In this document: piece after piece, positions 8,219-15,935 of the stretch
Layout of the letters: every line of letters starts with the position of its first letter
Numbering within the stretch: the stretch's first letter is position 1
Program-made: the position numbers and the translations under genes
Notes under the pieces: model-generated
The model's database searches: none
The model's input: the letters and a program-made list of their open reading frames with translations, nothing else
Told to the model about the DNA's origin: nothing
From: JANYCO01 sp035535995
Lineage (GTDB): Bacteria > Bacteroidota > Bacteroidia > Cytophagales > Cytophagaceae
Direction: 5' to 3'
Length of the DNA: 64,000 bases
NCBI GenBank assembly: GCA_035535995.1
Contig: DATLOZ010000027.1
Span: 124,001 to 188,000, forward strand

Positions 8219-9511
8219 TTACCAATACTTCACCCCTGTAAGCCTTGCCAGTTCAATGTTTGAAAGACAAAGTTGATACTGATATTGAAGTTTTGTCAAC
8301 TCTGCTCTTTGAATATTGGTAATAGCAGTAGTCAGCTCCAGATGTGTACCTGTTCCATTCTTAAATCTCGAAGCCGCGAGCCTGGAAGTTTCTTTCGCTT
8401 GCGTAATTTGGCTTTCGATGTTGCGCAAACGTTCTTGATTAGAATTAATATCCGCCAAGGTTTGCTGAATATCTCTTTTATAATTATTTCTCAACGTCTC
8501 CATCGTCAGCTCGTTCAGGCGGGCCGTACTTTTAGCGATCTGCACTTGCTGATCAATTTTTCCTCCCGAGTAAATAGGTATCGCGAGATTTGCTCCGATG
8601 AGATAATTAAATCTCAATTGATTCAGATCCGGCTGATAACCGTTTTTATAACCGGTGTTGGCTACAAAGTTCAATGTTGGCAGGTACTGTGCGCGATTCA
8701 GATTGATATCGCTTTTGGATACAGAGATCCTGTTTTTGAGTATGGAAAAATCATAGTTGTCCTGAACTGCCTTATTCAAAGCATCTGCCACGCTTGTATT
8801 TTCACTCGCAAAATCAAAATAAGCACCTTTGATCGTAGCCTCAGATCCTGTAGAGTAGGAGAGCAGCGCATACTGTTTCGTAAGACTATTTTCCAGATCT
8901 GCTTTCCTGTTGCGCTCGTTGTCCATTGTTGATTTAATATTCAGCAGATCGATTTCCAATCCTTCTCCATGGCGAAGTTTGCTTTCTGCTACTCTTTTAT
9001 TTTCTTCTAATGTAGCGAGCACGCTGTCTTGAATAGCGATCGCTTTTTCTAAATAAATAATTCCATAATAAACACCCGCTACTTGCGCAGCAAGCTGTGT
9101 CTTGTTGGCTTCCAGAGTGCCTTGCGAAGCTTTCAGTTCTTCTTTCGCTTTTTCTATACTGGCCCTTGTACGTCCGAAATCGTAGACCACATAGTTGAGC
9201 GCAAGGTTTGCATTAAAATTATTATGCGGCTGGAACTGAAGCTCTCTTGTAACTCCGGGACCAATTGGAATAGCAGTCTGGCTTACCGGATTTATATAAC
9301 TGTATGAAACATTTCCTGCCAGCGTAGGCATGTAGTTTTTCCGGCTCAGCTCTATTCTTTCTGCGCTGAGAACCGTTTGCTGTTCCATCTCTTTTATTTT
9401 AGGAAAATAACCGAACGACTTCGTCACCAGTTCTTTCAATTCTTCCTGGCTGCTCTGGCCGTATGTCAGGCCGGATGCAAGCAATAAGGAAAGTAAAATT
9501 ATTTTTTTCAT
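8219..9511 (-). CDS. TolC-family outer-membrane efflux protein
   Basis: A 430-residue OMP channel. The start chosen is the ATG at 9511, whose product opens with a clear signal peptide (MKKIILLSLLLASGLTYG). An in-frame upstream ATG at 9571 would add 20 residues and overlap the preceding MFS gene. The mature part has the long helices and repeated halves of TolC-type trimers, with ELVTKSFGYFPKIKEMEQ at the start and LRNNYKRDIQQTLADINSNQ later. It is the last gene of a three-gene operon after a membrane-fusion protein and an MFS pump, and should form the outer-membrane exit duct. Regulation is probably through the divergent MarR-type gene at 12241. Confidence 0.9.
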   Translation of the reverse strand: MKKIILLSLLLASGLTYGQSSQEELKELVTKSFGYFPKIKEMEQQTVLSAERIELSRKNYMPTLAGNVSYSYINPVSQTAIPIGPGVTRELQFQPHNNFNANLALNYVVYDFGRTRASIEKAKEELKASQGTLEANKTQLAAQVAGVYYGIIYLEKAIAIQDSVLATLEENKRVAESKLRHGEGLEIDLLNIKSTMDNERNRKADLENSLTKQYALLSYSTGSEATIKGAYFDFASENTSVADALNKAVQDNYDFSILKNRISVSKSDINLNRAQYLPTLNFVANTGYKNGYQPDLNQLRFNYLIGANLAIPIYSGGKIDQQVQIAKSTARLNELTMETLRNNYKRDIQQTLADINSNQERLRNIESQITQAKETSRLAASRFKNGTGTHLELTTAITNIQRAELTKLQYQYQLCLSNIELARLTGVKYW

Positions 9512-9530
9512 AGCAATAATAGTTTCTTGT

Positions 9531-11105
9531 TTAATGAGATTCTTCTGCAATTTTAGCTTTGGTAGCAGCATCTACTTTTTGGTTTCTAAGCAGGAACATG
9601 AATGGAATAGCGCAAATGAAGAATATACTGATCATTTGAAATCCGTCGAGGTAGGAGAGGAGATAACTTTGTCTCGTTACTGTACCTTCCAGTATCCTGT
9701 AGCCTGCTTCTGTTGTGGAAAGCGCGTTGACTCCTTTCGCGGCGGTTCCTTGTGCCAGCGCATTCAATCGCTGGATCATTTCCGGATCGTTCATTTGCAA
9801 ATTGCTTACAAGGTCTGTACGATGTACTACGTATCGGTGTGAGATATAAGTGTTCATCACAGCGATCCCGAAAGCTCCCCCTAGTTGGCGCAACATATTG
9901 GTAAGTGCAATTCCGCTTCCCATATCTTTCGGCTGCAAGCCCACCATTGCTTGGTTGATCAATGGTACTGTAAGACAAGCAGTGCCGAGACCACGGAAGA
10001 TCTGTGGTAGAATAAACCACGCTCTGCTGGCTTCTGCCGTCGCGAGCGAAGAAGTATATCCATGAAGAATAAACATCACAAACCCGATGATCACAAATAC
10101 AATTGGTTGAATCACCGTGCCGAGTGTACGCCCTATGATAGGCATGATCAGCACCGCTATCAATGCGCCTGGTATAAGGCTCAGACCGGCTTCTGTAGAA
10201 GTATAGCCTAGAATTCTTTGAGCCATTACAGGGAAGATAAATACAGATCCGAATAGACCGAAACCACATACGAACGTAAGAATATTACTCGCAGCCAGGT
10301 TTCGATTGCGAAGTAAGTGAAGATTAATAACAGGCGCTTTTTCGCGGAGTTCCCACCACACAAAACCGATCAATCCGCAAATCGCTGCGCCTGTCAAAAG
10401 TATGATACCATTACTATGAAACCAGTCGTCGTGTTCTCCTCGCTCCAATACATATTGCAATGAAGCTACACCTACCGCCAATAAGGAGATCCCGATGTAG
10501 TCGATGCTGATCTCTTTACGATTGATATTATGTTCTTCCGGTTTTTTCTCTATAAATCGCAACGCAAGAAAAGTGGCAGCGATCCCGAATGGAATATTGA
10601 TATAAAAGATCAAAGGCCAGGAATAACCATCTACGATAATACCTCCCAAGGTAGGACCGATCGCAGGTCCAAGCACAATGCCCATACCAAACATACCAGA
10701 GGCCATGGCGCGCTGAGAAGGATCAAATGCATCGAACATGATCGCTTGTGAAGTAGAAAGCAACGCTCCACCTCCGATACCCTGGATGAATCTCCAGAGG
10801 ACAAGTGTTTCAAGGCTCTCGGCTTGTCCGCATAAATAGGAAGCAATTGTGAAAAGAATAATGGAACTGATATAATAATTTTTCCGTCCGAAATAGCGCG
10901 CCAGGAATCCCGTCATAGGGATGATGATCACATTTGCGATTGCATAGGCGGTAACAACCCATGAAGTATCTTCAATGGTCGCGCCAAGGTTCCCGCTTAT
11001 TTGTGCCAGCGCCACGTTCACGATTGAGGTATCGATCAACTCCATGATAGCCGCGAAAATAGCGGTGACCGCGATGATCACTCTTGTTAGTTGCTTGGAA
11101 GCCAT
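9531..11105 (-). CDS. MFS drug efflux transporter, DHA2 / EmrB-QacA type
   Basis: A 524-residue, 14-helix proton-driven exporter. The N-terminus carries the DHA2 motif MELIDTSIVNVALAQ in helix 1 and motif A as GFLARYFGRKN in the helix 2-3 loop. Motif C appears as GMGIVLGPAIGPTLGG in helix 5. The gene sits 6 bases downstream of the HlyD-like gene and just upstream of the TolC-like gene, so the three should form an inner membrane pump, periplasmic adaptor and outer-membrane channel. Likely substrates are hydrophobic drugs or toxic metabolites, but nothing in the sequence identifies one. Confidence 0.92.
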   Translation of the reverse strand: MASKQLTRVIIAVTAIFAAIMELIDTSIVNVALAQISGNLGATIEDTSWVVTAYAIANVIIIPMTGFLARYFGRKNYYISSIILFTIASYLCGQAESLETLVLWRFIQGIGGGALLSTSQAIMFDAFDPSQRAMASGMFGMGIVLGPAIGPTLGGIIVDGYSWPLIFYINIPFGIAATFLALRFIEKKPEEHNINRKEISIDYIGISLLAVGVASLQYVLERGEHDDWFHSNGIILLTGAAICGLIGFVWWELREKAPVINLHLLRNRNLAASNILTFVCGFGLFGSVFIFPVMAQRILGYTSTEAGLSLIPGALIAVLIMPIIGRTLGTVIQPIVFVIIGFVMFILHGYTSSLATAEASRAWFILPQIFRGLGTACLTVPLINQAMVGLQPKDMGSGIALTNMLRQLGGAFGIAVMNTYISHRYVVHRTDLVSNLQMNDPEMIQRLNALAQGTAAKGVNALSTTEAGYRILEGTVTRQSYLLSYLDGFQMISIFFICAIPFMFLLRNQKVDAATKAKIAEESH

Positions 11106-11111
11106 AAACGG

Positions 11112-12155
11112 TTATTTTACTTCTACGTCTATTTCTACACTCAATCCTGCTTTCAGGATATCTTTTATTTCAGAAAGATTATCGAAATCAATTTTCACAG
11201 GCACCCGTTGTGTTACTTTTACAAAGTTTCCTGTTGCATTGTCAGGAGGAAGTAGAGCAAATTTAGCGCCGGTGGCGTCGCTGAAGGCAGTGATCTTACC
11301 CATGATCTTCCTGTCAGGATACCCGTCGATTTTGATCTCTACGGCTTGCCCGATTTTCATATTATATAATTGTGTCTCCTTGAAATTCGCTATGATCCAG
11401 AATTTTTCATTATTTACAATATTGAAAAGAGGTTGCCCCGGTTGAATGTATTGTCCCTTTTCTAAATTTTTCTTTCCAATCCTTCCGCTGATCGGTGCGT
11501 AGATTTTAGTATAACTAAAACGAAGTTTAGCTTGCTCCAGCATTGCTTTGCGCGTGTCAATGGCTGCATTTGCGCGTGTTACCTGCGCTTGTGAAATCGC
11601 ACTTTGTGAAGAGGCTTGCGTCACTTGTTGCTGGTTGGCCAGGTACATTTTCTGGGCAGTCTCTACGTTCGACTTGCTATCGTCGTATTGCTTCTGCGTG
11701 ATCGATCCTTCCTTGTAAAGCGCTTCGTCTCTTTTAAGATCGGAGAGGGCTTTTTGCAAACGTACATTTTGCACTTCAGCATTGGCAGTAGCTACGTTGC
11801 GGTTGGCGCCGGTGTTTACAAGTTGTGCCTGCGCATTGGCAAGGTCTGCTTGTGCTGTGGCTAGGTCAGCTTCAGCTTGCTGTACAGCGATACGGTATTC
11901 ATCCTCATCGATGCTGAGCAAAAGTTGTCCTGCTTTTATATCCTGGTAATCCTGCAGGGGAAGGCTGTCTACATAGCCGGCAACCCTGCTCAATACAGGC
12001 ACAGCATTGCTTTCTACCTGAGCATTGTCGGTGCTTTCGTATTTAATAGCATGTCTTACACTCTTAAAAATATAAGCGGCCACAAGCAGTAACACAGGGA
12101 TTAATACAAATAAGATCCTTTTAGATTTCTTCGGTTTTTTTTCTTCTGTTTCCAT
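11112..12155 (-). CDS. HlyD/EmrA-family membrane fusion protein
   Basis: A 347-residue periplasmic adaptor for the adjacent MFS pump. I start it at the ATG at 12155 (METEEKKPKK), because the longer frame to 12218 runs through the promoter and operator region. A basic cytoplasmic tail is followed by one membrane helix (about 14-30), a biotinyl-lipoyl half (VPVLSRVAGYVDSLPLQDYQDIKAGQ), a long coiled-coil hairpin rich in Ala, Gln and Asn, then the second lipoyl half (YAPISGRIGKKNLEKGQYIQPGQ) and beta-barrel. It is the first gene of the efflux operon. Confidence 0.9.
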   Translation of the reverse strand: METEEKKPKKSKRILFVLIPVLLLVAAYIFKSVRHAIKYESTDNAQVESNAVPVLSRVAGYVDSLPLQDYQDIKAGQLLLSIDEDEYRIAVQQAEADLATAQADLANAQAQLVNTGANRNVATANAEVQNVRLQKALSDLKRDEALYKEGSITQKQYDDSKSNVETAQKMYLANQQQVTQASSQSAISQAQVTRANAAIDTRKAMLEQAKLRFSYTKIYAPISGRIGKKNLEKGQYIQPGQPLFNIVNNEKFWIIANFKETQLYNMKIGQAVEIKIDGYPDRKIMGKITAFSDATGAKFALLPPDNATGNFVKVTQRVPVKIDFDNLSEIKDILKAGLSVEIDVEVK

Positions 12156-12174
12156 AAAAGTTTTATTAATGATC

Positions 12175-12206
12175 CAAAGGTAAACCAAGTTTACTAAATA
12201 GTCAAG
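12175..12206 (-). promoter_or_regulatory. Promoter of the efflux operon
   Basis: On the minus strand TACCTTTG (12182-12175) matches the Bacteroidota -7 box TAnnTTTG. A TTG lies at 12205-12203 with a 20-base spacer. This puts transcription start roughly 10-15 bases before the ATG at 12155. Confidence 0.6.
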
Positions 12207-12220
12207 TAGGTTTACCAAAT
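12179..12220. promoter_or_regulatory. Candidate MarR operator between efflux operon and its regulator
   Basis: GGTAAACC (12179-12186) and GGTTTACC (12209-12216) form an inverted repeat. GTTTACTAAAT (12189-12199) and GTTTACCAAAT (12210-12220) form a direct repeat at exactly 21 bases, two helical turns. The left arm overlaps the -7 box of the efflux promoter, and the right arm lies just upstream of the -7 box of the marR-type gene. Binding by the divergent MarR protein is inference. Confidence 0.55.
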
Positions 12221-12228
12221 ATTTTTTC

Positions 12229-12236
12229 TATATTTG
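12229..12236 (+). promoter_or_regulatory. -7 box TATATTTG of the marR-type gene
   Basis: TATATTTG fits the Bacteroidota -7 consensus and ends only 4 bases before the ATG at 12241. The mRNA would be nearly leaderless, or translation may start at the second ATG at 12253. Confidence 0.5.
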
Positions 12237-12240
12237 TGAA

Positions 12241-12741
12241 ATGGGAAAAAGGATGTCAATAGCTTCTCTGGATGAAGAGCTTAAGAAAACGGCTGTATAT
12301 AAGCAGCGTAGCTTGCCGAAATTACTTACTATGTTAAAACGTCATGTAGATACATGGGCGGAAGGCTGTTTGCACAAACATGGATATACGGACTTTAAAA
12401 TGATGTTTATGCCATTGCTGATGAACATTGACCCGGAAGGTACTACCAATACAGAACTAGCTAAACGGGCTCATATTACGAAGCAAGCAATGAGCAAGGT
12501 TGTAAGGGAATTAGAAGAATTAGGATATATAGAAAGTTTACCCAACAAACAGGACAGGCGTAGCAGTACGATCGTACTTACAAAGCTTGGAAAGCAATTG
12601 GTGGTTGAAGCACGTATTAAAGTAGGAGAGCTGGCAGAATTTTACGCGGCATCAGTAGGGGAGAAAAAATATAATGAGATGATTGATACGTTGATGTTGT
12701 TGCTTAATTACCACGAGAGTGGAGGCAAATTACCGGAGTGA
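12241..12741 (+). CDS. MarR-family transcriptional regulator
   Basis: A 166-residue winged-helix regulator. The DNA-binding core spans about residues 60-125. It includes NTELAKRAHITKQAMSKVVRELEELGYIE (recognition helix) and the wing NKQDRRSSTIVLTKLGKQL, in which the D-R-R wing pattern is typical of MarR proteins. It is divergent from the EmrA/EmrB/TolC-type operon, an arrangement in which MarR proteins usually repress the pump and are released by its substrates. The start may be the ATG at 12241 or, because the -7 box lies so close, the ATG at 12253. Confidence 0.9.
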   Translation: MGKRMSIASLDEELKKTAVYKQRSLPKLLTMLKRHVDTWAEGCLHKHGYTDFKMMFMPLLMNIDPEGTTNTELAKRAHITKQAMSKVVRELEELGYIESLPNKQDRRSSTIVLTKLGKQLVVEARIKVGELAEFYAASVGEKKYNEMIDTLMLLLNYHESGGKLPE

Positions 12742-12745
12742 TTTC

Positions 12746-12778
12746 ACACCTATAAGGTTTCAAAAACCTTATAGGTGT
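12746..12778. repeat. REP-like palindrome, copy 1 (downstream of RAYT)
   Basis: ACACCTATAAGGTTT (12746-12760) pairs perfectly with AAACCTTATAGGTGT (12764-12778) around a 3-base loop. The same 15-base arms recur at 13467-13500 on the other side of the transposase gene. It could also end transcription from both convergent neighbours. Confidence 0.8.
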
Positions 12779-12784
12779 AGTATA

Positions 12785-13426
12785 TTAAAACTCCAATTCA
12801 CTAATAAATATTTTTTGTGTGGCATTATGAAAATCGATAAATGATTTTTTATCCCCAAACCATTTAAAAATTTGTTCTCTATTCAGTTTACTGTCTTTCG
12901 ATGAAAGAAACGCATGATAGGATGAAAATTTCCAATCATGCATATTTTTACAAAAATTATGATGAACAGGATTGTGGTGGATGTAATAAATTAAGTTGGT
13001 AAAATATTCTTTCGATATAATAACCTTCCTTTTCATATAATCAATAAACAAAGCGCCTTTCCGGTCGAATTTTTTATTATATGATTTGGTGTATGAATTG
13101 AAAAAATTACTGAACTGTTGCATTGTAAATTTAGATGCTTCTTCCAAGGTATTTAAAGGATATAGAGTTGTGATCGTTTTACTCTCACTCTTTAAATATT
13201 CGTAGTGAAGATTTAAAGTTTCAAGATTTCTAACCTTTATAGCAAAATGGAAATGATTTGGCATTAAACTATAAGCATAAGTTTCGCAGATAGGATAAAT
13301 GTACTGGTTATACTTTTGTAAAAAGTAATAGAAATTGTCTTCGTTTCTAAATAGATTTTCATCACCTACTGCGTGATTATAGATGTGATAATAACTTCCC
13401 GGAAAAAGAGAGTCGGCGTTTTTCAT
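12785..13426 (-). CDS. REP-associated tyrosine transposase (RAYT, Y1_Tnp-like)
   Basis: A 213-residue single-strand DNA endonuclease-like protein related to IS200/IS605 TnpA. It starts in the usual RAYT way (YYHIYNHAV), has the metal-binding H58-F-H60 in LMPNHFHFAIK, and a catalytic tyrosine candidate Y147/Y148 in NLIYYIHHNPVHH. The length matches RAYTs. Unlike a normal insertion sequence it has no second gene, and it lies between two copies of the same palindrome, the genomic signature of a REP/RAYT unit. RAYTs are thought to mobilise or maintain REP palindromes; activity here is inferred. Confidence 0.82.
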   Translation of the reverse strand: MKNADSLFPGSYYHIYNHAVGDENLFRNEDNFYYFLQKYNQYIYPICETYAYSLMPNHFHFAIKVRNLETLNLHYEYLKSESKTITTLYPLNTLEEASKFTMQQFSNFFNSYTKSYNKKFDRKGALFIDYMKRKVIISKEYFTNLIYYIHHNPVHHNFCKNMHDWKFSSYHAFLSSKDSKLNREQIFKWFGDKKSFIDFHNATQKIFISELEF

Positions 13427-13466
13427 AAAAATAAAAGTTTAAAAAATTAAAAATAAATTAACGAAA

Positions 13467-13500
13467 ACACCTATAAGGTTTCTAAAAACCTTATAGGTGT
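13467..13500. repeat. REP-like palindrome, copy 2 (upstream of RAYT)
   Basis: ACACCTATAAGGTTT (13467-13481) and AAACCTTATAGGTGT (13486-13500) are identical to the arms at 12746-12778; only the loop differs. It lies 8 bases after the metG stop codon and 41 bases upstream of the RAYT start. Confidence 0.8.
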
Positions 13501-13508
13501 AAATATCA

Positions 13509-15614
13509 TTACGCTACAATGCCACCATTAGAAACAATCTTCGAAGGAGAAACAAACGACAAACTTCCATCCTTGTCTTCGGCCATTAAAATCATGCCTT
13601 GCGACTGGATCCCTTTGATATCGCGCGGGGCAAGGTTGGCCAGCAAACAAACCTGTTGACCGATAATTTTTTCAGGTTCATAATATTCTGCAATCCCACT
13701 TACTACCGTACGTTGATCGAGGCCTGTATCAAGTTTTAGCTTTAGCAGTTTTTTAGTTTTCGGTACACGCTCCGCTTCCAGGATAGTAGCGATGCGAATA
13801 TCCATCTTAGTGAAATCGTCGTAAGACACAGCTTCTTTTGCAGGAGCTACGGTGGCTTTCGCCAGTTCGTTTGCTTTTTTGGAAGCAGCGAGTTTTTGCA
13901 TCTGTGCTTCTATTTGGCTGTCTTCTATTTTTGTAAACAAAATTTCACCAGCGCCAATTTGATGTCCTGCTGCTACAAGATCTGTTCTGCCGGCCTCTTT
14001 CCATGCGTATTTCGTGATGTTTAACATCTTGATCAGCTTTTCGGAAGTGAAAGGTAAAAACGGCTCACATAAGATAGAAAGATTAGCCGTGATCTGTGCG
14101 CTAATATTCATGATTGTCTTCACACGCTCAAGATCAGTTTTTATCAATTTCCAAGGCTCAGTTTCTGCGAGGTATTTATTGCCTAACCTTGCCAACTCCA
14201 TCATGAAAGCCTGCGCTTCGCGGAAACGGTATTGCTCAATGGACGCCGATACCTTGCCAGGAATTTCTTTGATAGTTTCGATGACTTGTTTGTCAAGATC
14301 CGTAAGCGTACCTAATGCAGGAATTTTGCCTTCAAAATTTTTCTGCGTCAACACAATCACACGGTTTACAAAATTTCCGAAGATATCCGCCAGCTCTGAA
14401 TTGTTGCGGGTTTGGAAATCTTTCCAGGTGAAATCATTGTCTTTCGTTTCCGGAGCGTTCGCGCAAAGTGCATAGCGAAGAATATCTTGTTTGCCCGGAA
14501 ATTCTTCCAAATATTCATGCAACCATACTGCCCAGTTTCTGGAAGTAGAAATTTTATCACCTTCCAGATTCATGAATTCATTTGCCGGAACATTATCAGG
14601 AAGAATATAGCTGCCATCAGCCATCAGCATGGCCGGGAAGATGATACAATGGAAAACGATATTGTCTTTTCCAATAAAATGAACCAGCTTGGTGTCCTTG
14701 TCTTTCCAATATTTTTCCCAATCACCCGCTTTCAGATCGTTGAACGTAGAGCGGTTGTAGATGAATTCATTTTTATTTTTCTCAGTTGTATAATTTTCGA
14801 AAAACTCTTTAGTAAATGTGATGTAACCGATTGGGGCATCGAACCAAACATAGAGTACTTTTCCTTCAGTATCCGGAAGCGGCACTTTCACGCCCCACTC
14901 CAGGTCGCGCGTCATAGCGCGGGGGAGAAGGCCTTGCTTCAGCCAGGATTGACATTGGCCGAATACATTCGTTTTCCATTCCGGATGACTGTTTACAAAC
15001 TTCTCAATCTCCGGCTGCATCTTGTCAAGAGGCAAATACCAGTTCTTGGTTTTTTTCAAAACGGGTTTCGCTCCACTCAGCATCGAATGCGGGTTGATCA
15101 ATTCTGTTGGGCTCAGCGTGCTCCCACATTTTTCACACTGATCGCCGTAAGCATTTTCATTTCCGCAGTTGGGACAAGTACCTACGATGTAGCGATCGGC
15201 CAGGAATTGGCCGGCGGTTTCGTCGAAGTATTGTTCGGTGATTTCTTCGTTGAAATATTTTTTGTTATACAGGTTAGTAAAATATTCCTGCGATACTTTA
15301 TGATGTTCTTCTTTACTGGTACGTGAATAGATGTCGAATGAAATGCCAAAATTTTCAAACGAGTTTTTGATTTGCTTATAGTATTTGTCTACCACCTGTT
15401 GAGGCGTAGTACCTTCATTCTTGGCCTTGATCGTGATCGGCACGCCATGCTCGTCTGTACCGCTTACAAATACGACGTCAGCACCTTTCGAACGGAGATA
15501 GCGTACATAAATATCAGCAGGAAGATAACAGCCCGCCAGGTGACCAATGTGAATAGGGCCATTGGCGTAAATAAGCGCTGCGGTGACAGTATAGCGTTTT
15601 GGATTTTCAATCAT
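13509..15614 (-). CDS. metG: Methionyl-tRNA synthetase
   Basis: A 701-residue class I synthetase charging tRNA-Met. The HIGH motif is H22-I-G-H25 in YANGPIHIGHLAG. Zinc knuckles (CPNCGNENAYGDQCEKCG) follow in the connective domain, and the KMSKS loop is the variant KISTSRNW, which I believe is usual for this MetRS type. The last 100 residues (from about YDDFTKMDIRIATI) are the fused Trbp111/EMAP-like tRNA-binding domain. The stop lies 8 bases from REP palindrome copy 2. Confidence 0.97.
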   Translation of the reverse strand: MIENPKRYTVTAALIYANGPIHIGHLAGCYLPADIYVRYLRSKGADVVFVSGTDEHGVPITIKAKNEGTTPQQVVDKYYKQIKNSFENFGISFDIYSRTSKEEHHKVSQEYFTNLYNKKYFNEEITEQYFDETAGQFLADRYIVGTCPNCGNENAYGDQCEKCGSTLSPTELINPHSMLSGAKPVLKKTKNWYLPLDKMQPEIEKFVNSHPEWKTNVFGQCQSWLKQGLLPRAMTRDLEWGVKVPLPDTEGKVLYVWFDAPIGYITFTKEFFENYTTEKNKNEFIYNRSTFNDLKAGDWEKYWKDKDTKLVHFIGKDNIVFHCIIFPAMLMADGSYILPDNVPANEFMNLEGDKISTSRNWAVWLHEYLEEFPGKQDILRYALCANAPETKDNDFTWKDFQTRNNSELADIFGNFVNRVIVLTQKNFEGKIPALGTLTDLDKQVIETIKEIPGKVSASIEQYRFREAQAFMMELARLGNKYLAETEPWKLIKTDLERVKTIMNISAQITANLSILCEPFLPFTSEKLIKMLNITKYAWKEAGRTDLVAAGHQIGAGEILFTKIEDSQIEAQMQKLAASKKANELAKATVAPAKEAVSYDDFTKMDIRIATILEAERVPKTKKLLKLKLDTGLDQRTVVSGIAEYYEPEKIIGQQVCLLANLAPRDIKGIQSQGMILMAEDKDGSLSFVSPSKIVSNGGIVA

Positions 15615-15660
15615 TGTAAATGGTAATTCTGTTTTCCAGCAAAGTTAACAGGAATTTTCA

Positions 15661-15780
15661 GATGCCGGATACCAGATGCCAGATGCCCAGATATCATAAA
15701 ACCGAGTTCATCCTTAAATCAAATAAATTAAGGTCGCGGCAAAATCGTCCGGTATCAGGTATCCGGCATCTGGTATCTTT
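15661..15780. repeat. Dispersed repeat family A, copy 1
   Basis: GATGCCGGATACC (15661-15673) and its exact reverse complement GGTATCCGGCATC (15758-15770) flank a short AT-rich centre. The arms are built from degenerate roughly 10-base units such as CCAGATGCC and CCGGATACC. Similar elements occur near 36660, 43140, 55250 and 62725. Confidence 0.7.
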
Positions 15781-15904
15781 TAAATACCTGGTTATCAGTC
15801 ATAATCTTTCACCTGTTATGAAAAAAACATCTATTCATCCAGTTGAAAATGAGAAACTTGATCTAGATTTAATAGGAAAGCTCCTTTTTCACAATAGTTT
15901 TTCG

Positions 15905-15912
15905 TACCTTTG
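15905..15912 (+). promoter_or_regulatory. -7 box TACCTTTG upstream of typA
   Basis: TACCTTTG matches TAnnTTTG and lies 23 bases before the typA ATG at 15936. A clear -33 TTTG at 19-21 bases upstream is not obvious. Confidence 0.45.
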
Positions 15913-15935
15913 CACCTTCAAAAAATATAGTTGAT

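Noticed and set aside
8273..8932. 219-codon ORF opposite the TolC-like gene
   Set aside because: It is an antisense shadow of a well-supported gene with no recognisable domain.
12785..13426. Y1 transposase as a complete IS200/IS605 element
   Set aside because: The sequence resembles RAYTs, and flanking structures are identical palindromes rather than IS ends with a tnpB gene.
14412..15326. 304-codon ORF opposite metG
   Set aside because: Metg is certain on the other strand and this translation shows no family features.
13509..15614. KISTS instead of KMSKS in MetRS as an anomaly
   Set aside because: I believe this variant is usual in this MetRS group, so it is not evidence of damage.
15620..15934. 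104-codon ORF between metG and typA
   Set aside because: It runs through repeat family A and the typA -7 box, and has no family-like sequence; the internal ATG at 15818 is no better.
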